From assembly GCA_016706565.1 (NCBI GenBank), contig JADJJI010000011.1, forward strand, positions 496,001-560,000: 64,000 nucleotides of DNA, read 5' to 3'. The DNA is from Piscinibacter sp. GTDB lineage: Bacteria > Pseudomonadota > Gammaproteobacteria > Burkholderiales > Burkholderiaceae_C. Below the pieces are notes generated by a model. That model saw only the letters and a list, made by a program, of their open reading frames with translations, made no database searches and had not been told where the DNA came from. A program made the position numbers and the translations under genes. Shown in pieces: positions 10,335 to 20,311 of the stretch (position 1 is its first letter; every line of letters begins with the position of its first letter).

Positions 10335-11420
10335 TCAGCGGCGCTGGCGGCGGACGGCTTCGCCGAGTTCGATGACGGCCATCGCGTAGTAGCTCGACCA
10401 GTTGTATCGGGTGATGGCGTAGAAGTTTCCAGTGCCCGCGACGTAGCTCGGAGCGGCGTCGCCGTTGCTCAGTTCGACCAGGGCCAGCTTGCCGTCCCAG
10501 GCGTGCCCGGGCTCGTCGAGCACGGCGCCGCGTTCGGCGAACTCGTCGCGGCTGAAGCTCGGCAGGATGTCGGGCACCAGCAGCAGCGCGCGGTCGCGCA
10601 CCTCGACCGGCGCGGCCACGCCGAAGTGTGTCGGGCCGCCACGCTCCCAGCCGAAGGCGGCGAGGTAGTTCGCCACGCTACCGATCACGTCGGCCGGGCT
10701 CGAATGCAGGTCGACGTGGCCGTCGCCGTCGAAGTCGATGCCGTACTTGAGCACGCTCGAGGGCATGAACTGCGGCAGGCCCATGGCCCCGGCGTAGCTG
10801 CCCAGCGGCAGCGTCGGGTCCAGCGATTCCCTGCGGCACATCAGCAGGAAGTTCTCCAGCTCGCTGCGGAAGAAGGCGCTGCGGTCGCGCCGGCCGGTGG
10901 GGAAGTCGAACGACAGCGTGGCCAGCGCGTCGAGCACGCGGAAGCCGCCGGTCTGCTGGCCGTAGATGGTCTCCACGCCGACGATGCCCACCACGATGGC
11001 CGGCGGCACGCCGTAACGCTCTTCGGCGAGCTGCAGCCAGCGTTCGTTGTCCTGCCAGAAGGCCAGGCCGGCGCGGATGCGTCTGGGCTCGACGAAGCGG
11101 CCGCGGTAGGCCGCCCAGTTCTTCGCCGTGCCGGCCGGCGGCGGCATGATCAGCCGTGCCACCGTGGGCACGAAGCGCGCCCGCGACAGCGATTCGCGCA
11201 CCCAGTCGGCTTCGAGGCCCTGGCGCTGCGCGGCCTCGTCGGCGAAACGCATCACGTCCTCGCGTGCGCCGTAGGCGGCCGGCTCGGGCGCGGTGTCGGC
11301 GGCTTGCAGCGCAGCGCGGCGCTGCTTGGTCTTCGCGTGCAGGCCTGCCGGGCAGGAAACGGCAAGTGCCAGCGAGAGCAGCGCGGCGCGGCGCAACGTG
11401 AAGGTGGGAAGCATCGTCAT
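10335..11420 (-). CDS. mltB: Membrane-bound lytic murein transglycosylase B
   Basis: 361 residues. Cleaves the beta-1,4 glycosidic bond of peptidoglycan with 1,6-anhydro product formation. A signal sequence (residues about 10-29, ending A-G-L-H-A) precedes an MltB/SLT_2 domain. The catalytic glutamate sits in G-I-V-G-V-E-T-I-Y-G, and the family segments S-Y-A-G-A-M-G-L-P-Q-F-M-P-S and D-F-D-G-D-G-H-V-D-L are present. No lipobox is obvious, so it may be a soluble periplasmic form. The start at 11420 overlaps the stop of the upstream transglutaminase gene (ATGA); a second ATG lies two codons in. It fits a wall-remodelling role in this operon. Confidence 0.92.
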   Translation of the reverse strand: MTMLPTFTLRRAALLSLALAVSCPAGLHAKTKQRRAALQAADTAPEPAAYGAREDVMRFADEAAQRQGLEADWVRESLSRARFVPTVARLIMPPPAGTAKNWAAYRGRFVEPRRIRAGLAFWQDNERWLQLAEERYGVPPAIVVGIVGVETIYGQQTGGFRVLDALATLSFDFPTGRRDRSAFFRSELENFLLMCRRESLDPTLPLGSYAGAMGLPQFMPSSVLKYGIDFDGDGHVDLHSSPADVIGSVANYLAAFGWERGGPTHFGVAAPVEVRDRALLLVPDILPSFSRDEFAERGAVLDEPGHAWDGKLALVELSNGDAAPSYVAGTGNFYAITRYNWSSYYAMAVIELGEAVRRQRR

Positions 11421-13492
11421 CGGTCGGGTGCGGGGGACAGGCCACGGGCCGCGGCGGCGAAAGAGCGCGTCAGCGCTGTGTCGGGGTGGCGCCGCGCCTG
11501 GCGGCCGTAACGCTGTGCCTGCAGCGTGTCGAGCAGCGCGGCGAGCGCTTCGCCCGCGGCGCCGTGGCGCTCCCTCACGCGCCGCGCCAGGGTGCCCGGC
11601 GCGTCTTGCGCCGCCGCCGGCACGCCCAGGCGGCGCAGCGTGCGCAGCAGCGCCTCGCGCTGGCGCATCCAGGGGTCGACGCGGTGGCGGTCCCACCAGG
11701 CCCAGGCCGCGCCGGCCAGCGCCAGCGTGCTCAGCGAGATCACCAGCAGCTTGGCCAGGTCCTGCCAGTTCGGCGACTCGAAGCCGAGCTCCTTGAGCAC
11801 GTCGAACTGCTGGCCACGCGAGTAGTTGAGCACCCACTGGTTCCAGCGGTTGTTGATGCCCTCCCAGGCGTCGCGCCACTGTTGCAGCAGTGCCGGGCTC
11901 ATGGCATCGAGCGCGCCCGCCACCAGGCCCGGGGCAGGCAACAGGCGCAGGCTGCGCGAGATGCGGTCGGGCGCCACGGCAGCGGTCGGGTCGGCGCGCA
12001 CCCAGCCGACGCCGGCCTGCCAGTACTCCGCCCAGGCGTGCGCCGCGCTCTGCCGCACGATGTAGAAGCCGTCGACCGGCAGCAGGTCGGCACCCTGGTA
12101 GCCGGTGACCACGCGCGCCGGCACGTCCAGCGCGCGCATCAGCACCACGAAGGCCGCGGCGAAGTGTTCGCAGAAGCCTTCCTTGCGATCGAACCAGAAC
12201 TCGTCGATGGCGTTGCGGCCGTATTCGCCCGGGGCCAGCGTGTAGCTGAAGCCGCCCTCGCGGATGTGCTTCATCAGGTGCTGCGCGAGTTCCCGCGCGC
12301 CAGCGCGCGCCAGCGCGGGGTCGCGGCGCAGCTCGGCCGCCCAGGCCAGTGTGCGCGGGTTGAAGCCGGGAGGCAGGTCCACGTAGTCCTGCAGCCCCAG
12401 CACCGTCTGCAGCGGGCCGTGCTGGAATCGCAGGTGTGCCTCGGCGCGAAAGCGCAGGCGCTCCAGCACCGGGCGGTCGATCAGCCACTGCAGGTCGGCC
12501 GTGCCGCGCACGCGCAAGCCTTCGATCTGCGGCGTGCCGGGGCTGGCCTCGAGCAGCGGCAGCGCGGGCAGGCGCAGCGGCTCGAGCGTCATCTCGTAGC
12601 TCAGCGGCACGCCGGTGACGCGCAACTCGGCCTGCGGCTGCAGTCGCGGCGGGAAGCTCGGGATCAACGTGCGCCACTCCGTGCCGTCGAAGCGCGACAG
12701 CACCGGGCCGCGAAAGTAGAGCGCCTCGGGAGGCGGTGACTGGCCGTTGAAGCGGATGCGCAGCGCGATGCGGTCATCGAGCGCGATCTCGGCCACGGTG
12801 CCCATGCGCATGCGGTCGGACAGCCCGGTGCTGGACAGGCCGTCCTGCGGCACGCCCCACAGCGGGCCGATGCGCGGGAACAGCAGGAACAGCAGCAGCA
12901 TGATCGGTGCACCCAGCAGCGCAGTGCGTCCGGCCAGGCGAGCTGCCTGCTTCAGGCTGGGCTGGCCCACCGGCATGTGAGACAGCACCAGCGCTGTCAA
13001 AAGCCCCCACACCGAGACAAGCATCGCCGCGGCCACCAGCAGCGACTGCGAGTAGAGGAAGTGAGTCAGCACGAGGAAGAAGCCGAGGAAGAACACCACG
13101 AAGGCATCGCGCCGCGCGCGCAGCTCCAGCGTCTTCAGCGCCATCAGCACCACCGCCATGGTGACGCCGGGCTCCTTGCCGAGCAGCGTGCGAAAGCTCC
13201 AGTAAGTGAGCCCGGCAGCCACCGCCAGCACCACGACCAGCAGCCAGCGGCTGGGCAACGCGCCGTTGCCGACCGCCAGGGCGGCCCGCCAGGCCAGCAC
13301 CACGGTGGTCAGCGCGATGCACCAGGCGGGCAGGTGCGACAGGTGAGGCAGCACCGTCCAGGCGATCACGCCGAGCAGGAACAGCGTGTCGCGCCCCTCG
13401 CGCGGCAGGCGCGACCAACCCGGCCAGTGGGGCAGCCGCCAACCGGGGTCGTTGGGCAGGCTCAGTGCCACAGCGCCAGCGCCTCCAGGCAT
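11417..13492 (-). CDS. DUF3488/transglutaminase membrane protein, TgpA type
   Basis: About 691 residues. The N-terminal third has roughly six hydrophobic segments. A periplasmic transglutaminase-like domain follows with a complete triad: Cys in E-G-F-C-E-H-F (C441 from this start), His in S-A-A-H-A-W-A-E-Y-W, Asp in V-R-A-D-P-T-A-A-V. A further hydrophobic segment (about L-L-V-I-S-L-S-T-L-A-L-A) and a DUF4129-like tail end the protein. The start is uncertain: the ATG used overlaps the DUF58 gene by 31 bases, while a GTG at 13471 would overlap by only 10. In Pseudomonas TgpA is an essential periplasmic transglutaminase; the substrate here is unknown. Confidence 0.88.
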   Translation of the reverse strand: MPGGAGAVALSLPNDPGWRLPHWPGWSRLPREGRDTLFLLGVIAWTVLPHLSHLPAWCIALTTVVLAWRAALAVGNGALPSRWLLVVVLAVAAGLTYWSFRTLLGKEPGVTMAVVLMALKTLELRARRDAFVVFFLGFFLVLTHFLYSQSLLVAAAMLVSVWGLLTALVLSHMPVGQPSLKQAARLAGRTALLGAPIMLLLFLLFPRIGPLWGVPQDGLSSTGLSDRMRMGTVAEIALDDRIALRIRFNGQSPPPEALYFRGPVLSRFDGTEWRTLIPSFPPRLQPQAELRVTGVPLSYEMTLEPLRLPALPLLEASPGTPQIEGLRVRGTADLQWLIDRPVLERLRFRAEAHLRFQHGPLQTVLGLQDYVDLPPGFNPRTLAWAAELRRDPALARAGARELAQHLMKHIREGGFSYTLAPGEYGRNAIDEFWFDRKEGFCEHFAAAFVVLMRALDVPARVVTGYQGADLLPVDGFYIVRQSAAHAWAEYWQAGVGWVRADPTAAVAPDRISRSLRLLPAPGLVAGALDAMSPALLQQWRDAWEGINNRWNQWVLNYSRGQQFDVLKELGFESPNWQDLAKLLVISLSTLALAGAAWAWWDRHRVDPWMRQREALLRTLRRLGVPAAAQDAPGTLARRVRERHGAAGEALAALLDTLQAQRYGRQARRHPDTALTRSFAAAARGLSPAPDR

Positions 13493-14471
13493 TCGCGGCG
13501 GTGAGACTCGCCTTCGCCGGGCGCGATCGACTGCCCTGGAAGGGCCAGGCCATAGGCGGCGCCGGCGCGCTGGGCCGCCACCACCCAGGCGGCCAGGCGC
13601 GACAGGCGCTCCTCGGGGGCGAGGGTGGCGCAGGCCTGCCAGTCGAGCCACAACTGCTGCTGCACGGCGCTGGCGGTGTCGCGGCTGACCAGCTCGCCGC
13701 CGCTGGCCAGGGACTTGGCCGCCTTTTTCCAGTAGACGAGCTTGAGCGGGTCGCCGCGGCGGTAGGCACGCACGCCCTCGACCTCGCCGCCGTCGGTTGC
13801 GCGGCCGCGCAGCGCACCGCCGGGCAGGGCGCGGGCCGTGGGCAAGGGCGCGGCCGGCTGTTCCGGCGCCGGGTAGACGAGCAACTGCGATCCCGGACGC
13901 CAGATCGCCCAGGCGCGGAACAGGCCGAGCGGAAACCGCGTCTCGATGCTCAGGGTGGGCAGTTCGTGCAGGCCGCGCTGCGCCGGCACGAAGCCCACGT
14001 GGGCGCTCGCCTGGCCTTGCGCGGGCACGTCGATCCAGGTCAGCGTGGACGTGTCGGCATCGAACAGCTTGATGCCGATGCCGTAGCGCGCCGTGCCGGG
14101 GCTGGTCAGCACCGCCTCGAGCAAGGCCGGCTCGCCGGCGAACACCGGCGCGGGTGCGCGCAGCCGCAAGGTCAGCGCGCGCAACGTGTTGTGCGTGACG
14201 TGCATCGACACCAGCCCGCTGCCGGCCAGCAGGAAGGTCAGCAGGTAGCCGAGGTTGAGCTGGTAGTTGATCGAGGCGAGCAGCAGCACCATCAACGTGG
14301 CCGCGAACATCAACCCGGCCGGCGTGGGCAGGATGTAGACGTTGCGCTGCGTGAGCAGCACCGTGTCGCTGCGCGGCAGGCGGCCTTGCCACCAGCGGCG
14401 GAAGCGCTCGCGCACCAGCTGCGCGACGCCGGGCCAGGCGCGGCGTCGCGGCGGAGCGGCTGTCGCAGCGG

Positions 14472-14475
<4 letters not shown>
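13462..14475 (-). CDS. DUF58 domain protein
   Basis: 337 residues. It starts at a GTG that overlaps the stop of the moxR gene by four bases (GTGA). Two hydrophobic segments near residues 50-90 (G-L-M-F-A-A-T-L-M-V-L-L-L-A and L-L-T-F-L-L-A-G-S-G-L) anchor it. The DUF58 signature E-G-V-R-A-Y-R-R-G-D-P-L-K-L-V-Y-W-K-K-A-A-K follows near residue 240. DUF58 proteins are routinely linked to MoxR ATPases and often have a vWA-like fold. The gene is the middle member of the MoxR-DUF58-transglutaminase trio and probably a client or adaptor of the ATPase. No enzyme activity is established for the family. Confidence 0.88.
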
Positions 14476-15398
<923 letters not shown>

Positions 15399-15434
15399 GA
15401 CAAGACCATAACCGAAACAAGAAGACCCCGAGAC

Positions 15435-16370
15435 ATGAGCACAGCGTTCTACAGCCACCCCGACTGCCGCCGCCACGACATGGGCGCCGGCCACCCGGAG
15501 TGCCCGCAGCGGCTCGACGCGATCGACGACCACCTGCTCGCCATCGGGCTGGACATCGCGCTGACCCGCCATGACGCGCCGCTGGTGGATCTGAAGGACG
15601 TGGAGCTGGCGCACACCCACCACTACGTCGCGGAGCTGAAAGACCTGCTCGAGCAGGTCGAGGCCAGCGGCGTCTCGAAAGCGCTGGACCCGGACACCGC
15701 CGCCAACCCCGGCACCTGGAAGGCCGCGCTGCGTGCCGCCGGCGCGGCGGTGGCGGCCACCGACGACGTCATCGACGGCCGTGCCGAGAATGCCTTCTGC
15801 TCGGTGCGCCCGCCTGGCCACCACGCCACGCGCGACGAGACCATGGGCTTCTGCTTCTTCAACAACGTGGCGGTGGCGGCGCGTCATGCGCTGGACGTGC
15901 GCGGCCTCAAGCGCGTGGCGGTGATCGACTTCGACGTGCACCACGGCAATGGCACCGAAGACATCCTCGCCGGGGACGACCGCGTGCTGATGGTCAGCTT
16001 CTTCCAGCACCCGCTGTACCCCTACAGCGGCGCCGTGCCCAAGGGCACCAACATGGTCAACCTGCCGATCCCGCCGTACACGCGCGGCGGCGAGTTGCGC
16101 GAGATGATCGACGCGCAGTGGATGCCGGCGCTCGAGGCCTTCAAGCCCGAGATGATCTTCATCTCCGCCGGCTTCGACGCCCACCGCGAAGACGACCTCG
16201 GCCAGCTCGGCCTGGTCGAGGCCGACTACGAGTGGATCACGCTGCGCATCAAGGCGATGGCCGAGCGCCACTGCAAGGGCCGCATCGTCTCCTGCCTCGA
16301 AGGCGGCTACAACCTCAGCGCGCTGGCGCGCAGCGTCGCGGCGCATCTGCGCGTGCTCACCGGCGTCTAG
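15435..16370 (+). CDS. Histone deacetylase family protein (AcuC/HDAC-like amidohydrolase)
   Basis: 311 residues, the length of bacterial class II HDAC-like enzymes. The zinc/catalytic motifs are complete: R-P-P-G-H-H-A (His pair), D-F-D-V-H-H-G-N-G (zinc Asp and His), S-A-G-F-D-A-H (second zinc Asp) and E-G-G-Y-N-L (transition-state Tyr). Bacterial members remove acetyl groups from polyamines or small amides rather than histones. The substrate cannot be read from the sequence. It stands alone, divergent from moxR and 85 bases before the ggt gene. Confidence 0.9.
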   Translation: MSTAFYSHPDCRRHDMGAGHPECPQRLDAIDDHLLAIGLDIALTRHDAPLVDLKDVELAHTHHYVAELKDLLEQVEASGVSKALDPDTAANPGTWKAALRAAGAAVAATDDVIDGRAENAFCSVRPPGHHATRDETMGFCFFNNVAVAARHALDVRGLKRVAVIDFDVHHGNGTEDILAGDDRVLMVSFFQHPLYPYSGAVPKGTNMVNLPIPPYTRGGELREMIDAQWMPALEAFKPEMIFISAGFDAHREDDLGQLGLVEADYEWITLRIKAMAERHCKGRIVSCLEGGYNLSALARSVAAHLRVLTGV

Positions 16371-16455
16371 CCGCGGTTCACGAGGTCGGCCCACGCTGTT
16401 GCCAGGGTCGGCCTTCTACCCGCATGATGGGCTCCCCATAACAAGAGGAGACCTC

Positions 16456-18414
16456 ATGACCGCATCGAATCGTCCGGCGCGCTGGCGCCTGGGCCTGCTC
16501 GCTGCCAGCCTGGCTGCCGCGATCGCGGTGCCGGCATTCGCTCACGACAGGCTGCCCAGCATCGGCACACCGCCGGGCATCGTGCTGCCGCCCACGTCCG
16601 AGACGGTGCCGCCGGCGCCGGCCTGGGACGGCCAGGCCTACAAGGGCGGCGTGGTGTCAGTGTCGCACCCGCTGGCCGCGCAGGCCGGCGCCGACGTGCT
16701 CGCACGCGGCGGCAACGCCATCGACGCGGCCGCGGCCATCCAGTTCATGCTCAATGTCGTGGAGCCGCAGTTCTCCGGCATCGGCGGCGGTGGCTTCATG
16801 ATGGTCCACCTGGCGCGGCACAACCGCACTTTCGCGATCGACGCGCGCGAGAAGGCGCCGGCCGCGGCCACACCGACGCAGTTCGTCCTGACCGACGTGG
16901 CGCCTGCCGCGCGCTTCACCATCGCCTCCACCAGCGGCCTGGCGGTGGGCGTGCCGGGCACGCTGGCGGCGGTGGACACGGCGCTCAAGCGCTGGGGCAC
17001 GATCCGCCTGGCCGAGGCGATCGCACCGGCGATCGACGTCGCCGAGAACGGCTTCGCGATCAACCGCTTCCTGGCCGCCAACATCGCCGGCGACGGCGGC
17101 CGCACCGGCTTCCAGCCCGAGACCGCGGCGCTGTATCGCCCGGGCGGCGTGCCGCTGGCCACCGGTGCGGTGCTGAAGAATCCGGATCTGGCGAAGACCT
17201 TCCGGCTGATCGCCAAGCATGGCCCCGATGTGTTCTACCGCGGCGAGATCGGCCGCGCTCTCGTGGCCGCCCAGCAGCGCAGCCGCACGCCCGTGGCGGC
17301 CGAAGGCGTGGGCCGCATGACCATGCAGGACCTGGCCGACTACCGCGTCGTGATCCGCGAGCCGGTGAGCGTCAACTATCGCGGCTGGACGGTGGCCGCG
17401 ATGTCGCCGCCGTCGTCCGGTGGCCTGACCGTCGGGCAGATGCTCGAGATGGTCGAGCGCTTCCCGATCGGCGATGCCTCGCAGGGCTTCGGCTTCGGCA
17501 GCCCGACCACGCTGCACGTGATGGCCGAGGCGATGCGCCTGGCCTTCGCCGATCGCGCGGTGTGGATGGGCGACGAGGACTTCGTGCCGGTGCCCAAGGC
17601 CGGCCTGCTCGACCGCGACTATGTGGCCACGCGCTCGGCGATGATCAACACGACCGCGCGCATGGCCACCCCGGCTGCCGGCAACCCGCTGCCCTACGAC
17701 ACGGCGGTGAAGGGCGATCGCAACACGCGCTTCACGGCCGAGAAGGAAGACACGGAGCAGCGGCCCTCGCACACCACGCACTTCTCGGTGGTCGACAAGT
17801 GGGGCAACGTGGTCAGCTACACCACGACGATCGAGGCCACCTGGGGCACAGGCATCACCGTGCCGGGTTACGGCTTCCTGCTCAACAACGAGCTGACCGA
17901 CTTCAACTTCGACCCGACCGTCAACGCGGCCACCGGCAACCCCGGCGCGAACGACGTGGCGCCGGCCAAGCGCCCCCGCAGCTCGATGGCACCGGCCATC
18001 GTGTTCCGTGGCCGCGAGCCGGTGGCGGCGTACGGCTCGCCGGGCGGCGCCACGATCATCAACTCGGTGTTCAACGTGACGCTGAACCTGATCGACCACG
18101 GCATGTCGATGCAGCAGGCGATCAACGCGCCGCGGCTGTCGGTGACCAGCGCCACCGGCACGATCTCCTGCGAGGGCAGCGAGGCCTTCATGCAGCCCAA
18201 GTTCAGCATCGCCACGCAAGACGCCTTGCGCAGCCTCGGCCACCTGGGCCTGGGCGCGGCGGGAGCCAACGGCTGCATCAACCCGATCGGTTCGGTGCAG
18301 GGGGTGGTGATCGACTTGCGCAGCGGCCGTCAATACGGCGGCGCCGACCCGCGCCGCGAAGGCACGGTGATCGGCCTGAAGCCGCGCAAGAGCCGCGACC
18401 GCGACGACGACTGA
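16456..18414 (+). CDS. ggt: Gamma-glutamyltransferase (glutathione hydrolase), periplasmic
   Basis: 652 residues. Transfers or hydrolyses the gamma-glutamyl group of glutathione; made as a precursor that cleaves itself into two subunits. A signal peptide occupies about residues 10-31 (ending A-F-A-H). The autocleavage/nucleophile threonine is T440 in H-T-T-H-F-S-V-V-D. G-G-G-G-F-M and G-S-P-G-G motifs of the active-site pocket are present. The start is supported by AGGAG 6 bases upstream. Length is slightly above E. coli Ggt because of a C-terminal basic tail. The gene is monocistronic and could supply cysteine or sulfur from extracellular glutathione. Confidence 0.93.
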   Translation: MTASNRPARWRLGLLAASLAAAIAVPAFAHDRLPSIGTPPGIVLPPTSETVPPAPAWDGQAYKGGVVSVSHPLAAQAGADVLARGGNAIDAAAAIQFMLNVVEPQFSGIGGGGFMMVHLARHNRTFAIDAREKAPAAATPTQFVLTDVAPAARFTIASTSGLAVGVPGTLAAVDTALKRWGTIRLAEAIAPAIDVAENGFAINRFLAANIAGDGGRTGFQPETAALYRPGGVPLATGAVLKNPDLAKTFRLIAKHGPDVFYRGEIGRALVAAQQRSRTPVAAEGVGRMTMQDLADYRVVIREPVSVNYRGWTVAAMSPPSSGGLTVGQMLEMVERFPIGDASQGFGFGSPTTLHVMAEAMRLAFADRAVWMGDEDFVPVPKAGLLDRDYVATRSAMINTTARMATPAAGNPLPYDTAVKGDRNTRFTAEKEDTEQRPSHTTHFSVVDKWGNVVSYTTTIEATWGTGITVPGYGFLLNNELTDFNFDPTVNAATGNPGANDVAPAKRPRSSMAPAIVFRGREPVAAYGSPGGATIINSVFNVTLNLIDHGMSMQQAINAPRLSVTSATGTISCEGSEAFMQPKFSIATQDALRSLGHLGLGAAGANGCINPIGSVQGVVIDLRSGRQYGGADPRREGTVIGLKPRKSRDRDDD

Positions 18415-18432
18415 CGACGTGGAGCCCGGCGT

Positions 18433-18582
18433 TCAGTGAACGCCGAGTTTCATCATCAGCTTCAGGTACTCGAGCTGCGCGTTCAGCGATTGCAGACGCT
18501 GCAGCAACTCGTGCCAGCGCATCTCCTGCGCGTCGGAGCTGGAGGGTTGGCGCGGCGTATGGGGGTCGGGTGCGGCGGGCAT
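18433..18582 (-). CDS. Small hypothetical protein, 49 residues
   Basis: A short reading frame starting at an ATG at 18582. The C-terminal half is an amphipathic helix (W-H-E-L-L-Q-R-L-Q-S-L-N-A-Q-L-E-Y-L-K) with heptad-like leucines, suggesting a coiled-coil or adaptor peptide. The N-terminal half is Pro/Ser-rich. I do not recognise a family. It is convergent with ggt and lies downstream of another small secreted gene. The regular helix makes it more believable than a random frame. Confidence 0.45.
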   Translation of the reverse strand: MPAAPDPHTPRQPSSSDAQEMRWHELLQRLQSLNAQLEYLKLMMKLGVH

Positions 18583-18671
18583 GGCGAGGAGGTCCCGAGT
18601 GCTGTTGACTGCATCCTCGCCGCCGCCACGTGGCGCGGCAATCCCGCGCTTCGGGTGGGCCGGCGACGCCC

Positions 18672-18995
18672 CTACCAGGCGGTCTGGCAGGCGGTCAGGC
18701 GCTCGCGCTGCGGCAGCGAGAGCATCCGGTTCACCTCGGAGTTGTAGGTGTTGCGGTAGGCCTCGGTCTTGCGGATTGCCGGCAGGTCGAGCTTGCGCTG
18801 TTCGACGGCGCGCTGCAGGATCTCCTGCCCGGGCTTGACGCTCTTGGCATCGATCGGCAGGCAGACGAACACCATCGCCTCGATGCCGCCGACGATCTGC
18901 TCGGCCGAGCTCCCCGCGGCGAGGCACGGCACGGCCAGCGCGGCCAGCAGGGCCATCGCGACCCTGCGCGGCGGGAAGAAAAATGGGGACATCAT
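18672..18995 (-). CDS. Small secreted hypothetical protein
   Basis: 107 residues. A positively charged N-terminus (P-P-R-R) and a hydrophobic stretch (A-M-A-L-L-A-A-L-A-V-P-C-L-A-A-G) form a signal peptide. The mature part is helical and charged with two cysteines (F-V-C-L-P and T-A-C-Q) that may form a disulfide. Several start choices are possible (18995, 18992 or about 18956). No family recognised. It lies about 70 bases beyond the end of arsR on the same strand, so it could be the last member of that operon. Confidence 0.6.
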   Translation of the reverse strand: MMSPFFFPPRRVAMALLAALAVPCLAAGSSAEQIVGGIEAMVFVCLPIDAKSVKPGQEILQRAVEQRKLDLPAIRKTEAYRNTYNSEVNRMLSLPQRERLTACQTAW

Positions 18996-19068
18996 GGTGC
19001 CCGGCGGGAGTGCAAGCCGGCGATTCTGCCCCCGGCCGGGCCGGGGCGCATCCCGCGTCCGCGGTGGC

Positions 19069-19452
19069 TCAGCCCGCAGCGCGGCGCCGCGACGGCAGCA
19101 GGCGCTCCTGCTCGGGCAGTTCGGCGTCGCCGTCCATCTCGAGCGCCATCTGCGTGCACACGGCGCGGCACAGCGTGACGGCGCGCTGGTTGGCGATGCG
19201 GTAGTAGATCTGCGTTCCCTCGCGGCGCCGGCCGAGGATCTGCGCGCGGTACAGCGTGCCCAGATGCTGCGAGAGGTTGGGCTGGGTGGTGTCGATCTGC
19301 GCGAGCAGGTCTGACACGTTGCGCTCGCCGTGGCACAGCGCTGACAGCAGCTTCAGCCGGATCGGCGTCGACAGCAGCGAGAACAGCTCCGCCGCCGACT
19401 CGAACACTTCGTCGGCTTCGGCGCTCGGCGTGGGGGACTCGGGTGTGGCCAT
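19069..19452 (-). CDS. ArsR-family transcriptional regulator, candidate sulfur sensor (SoxR-like)
   Basis: 127 residues from the ATG at 19452 (a TTG two codons upstream is also in frame). The winged helix-turn-helix covers about residues 20-95 (recognition helix T-Q-P-N-L-S-Q-H-L-G-T-L). The classic ELCxCDL metal site of the DNA-binding helix is replaced by G-E-R-N-V-S-D-L, so it is unlikely to sense arsenic there. Cysteines occur at C40, C95 and C99; a Cys early in the wing-helix domain plus one in the last helix recalls the persulfide sensors SqrR/BigR. It ends the MBL-thioredoxin-cytochrome operon beside the sox and fcc genes, as SoxR does in Paracoccus. The sensing role is inferred. Confidence 0.85.
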   Translation of the reverse strand: MATPESPTPSAEADEVFESAAELFSLLSTPIRLKLLSALCHGERNVSDLLAQIDTTQPNLSQHLGTLYRAQILGRRREGTQIYYRIANQRAVTLCRAVCTQMALEMDGDAELPEQERLLPSRRRAAG

Positions 19453-19475
19453 CGGCAAAGTCTAGCGCGCCGCCT

Positions 19476-19811
19476 TCAGCGAGGCCGCGACTCGAAGTGG
19501 TAGTGGTCGCGGTCGAGCACGGCGGCCATGGCCGTCACCTCTTCTGGAAACAGGCTCAGGCTCAGTTCGGTGTTGCAGTACTCGACCATTCCGCGCAATG
19601 CACCTGCAGTGTTGATGCGTCCCTTGGGGCGGTAGATCGCGCTGCCGTCGCCGCCCACCTTGCGCGCATGGCAGGCGCTGCACTTGTGTTCCTGGATCAG
19701 CTTCTCGCCCAGCGGCAGGTCGGCGTCGCGAAAGATCGGTGCGCCCTGCGCCAGGGCGACCGCGGGCGCGGCAAGCCACAGTGCCAGCAGGGCGGACGTC
19801 AGGGTCTTCAT
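19476..19811 (-). CDS. Small monoheme c-type cytochrome
   Basis: 111 residues. A signal peptide (residues 1-21, ending A-L-A-Q) is followed by one haem motif C-S-A-C-H at C44/C47/H48. A methionine-containing segment (G-M-V-E-Y-C) may supply the sixth ligand. The protein carries an extra free cysteine near residue 79. It is a periplasmic electron carrier of unknown partner. The start is taken at the ATG before the signal peptide; the frame stays open six codons upstream. The gene lies between the thioredoxin and arsR genes in one minus-strand operon. Confidence 0.85.
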   Translation of the reverse strand: MKTLTSALLALWLAAPAVALAQGAPIFRDADLPLGEKLIQEHKCSACHARKVGGDGSAIYRPKGRINTAGALRGMVEYCNTELSLSLFPEEVTAMAAVLDRDHYHFESRPR

Positions 19812-19831
19812 GTCGGCTCCTTCATGCACGC

Positions 19832-20311
19832 TCAGGCGAGCTTGAGCAGTTCCATCACGTCTTCCTCGAACATCTCGCCGGGGATGGCCTGCTTGAGGCG
19901 GCCGCCGCGACCGATCAGCATCGTCAGCGGGATGATGCGACGCGTGCTCAGCGCGGCTGCCAGCGCCTCCTGGTCCAGGCTGACCGGGAATGCATAACCG
20001 TTGGCAGCCAGGTAGCGGCGCACCGCGGCGACGTCGCGGTCGCGCGAGACCGTCAGCACCTGCGGCCCGCCGTCGCCTGCGGCACGGTACAGCTTGTCGA
20101 CGTGAGCGTTGTGGCGCTTGCAGAACGGGCAGCTGACCGACCAGAACACCACCACCTGCGCCCGATCGGCCGCAGGCACCCAGCGCGCGCCGTCCAGCAG
20201 CGTCAGCTCGGGCCAGTGCACCGGCTCACCGGGTGCGGGTGGTGCCGCCTGCAGCGGCGCAGCGGCCACGGCAGCCAGGCTGCCCAGCAGGTGTCGGCGG
20301 CTGAACTTCAT
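19832..20311 (-). CDS. Periplasmic thioredoxin-like protein (SoxW/SoxS type)
   Basis: 159 residues. The N-terminus M-K-F-S-R-R-H-L-L-G with a hydrophobic run is a signal peptide, possibly Tat-like. The redox motif is C-P-F-C at C61/C64 within V-V-F-W-S-V-S-C-P-F-C, and the cis-Pro loop is R-I-I-P-L-T-M-L-I. Thioredoxins of sox clusters keep the SoxY cysteine reduced or assist cytochrome maturation. The start overlaps the MBL stop by four bases, so the two are translationally coupled. I infer the Sox role from neighbourhood. Confidence 0.85.
   Translation of the reverse strand: MKFSRRHLLGSLAAVAAAPLQAAPPAPGEPVHWPELTLLDGARWVPAADRAQVVVFWSVSCPFCKRHNAHVDKLYRAAGDGGPQVLTVSRDRDVAAVRRYLAANGYAFPVSLDQEALAAALSTRRIIPLTMLIGRGGRLKQAIPGEMFEEDVMELLKLA

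Noticed and set aside
19069-19452. The regulator as an arsenic or metal sensor
   Set aside because: The ELCxCDL site is replaced by G-E-R-N-V-S-D-L and the neighbours are sulfur genes, not ars genes.
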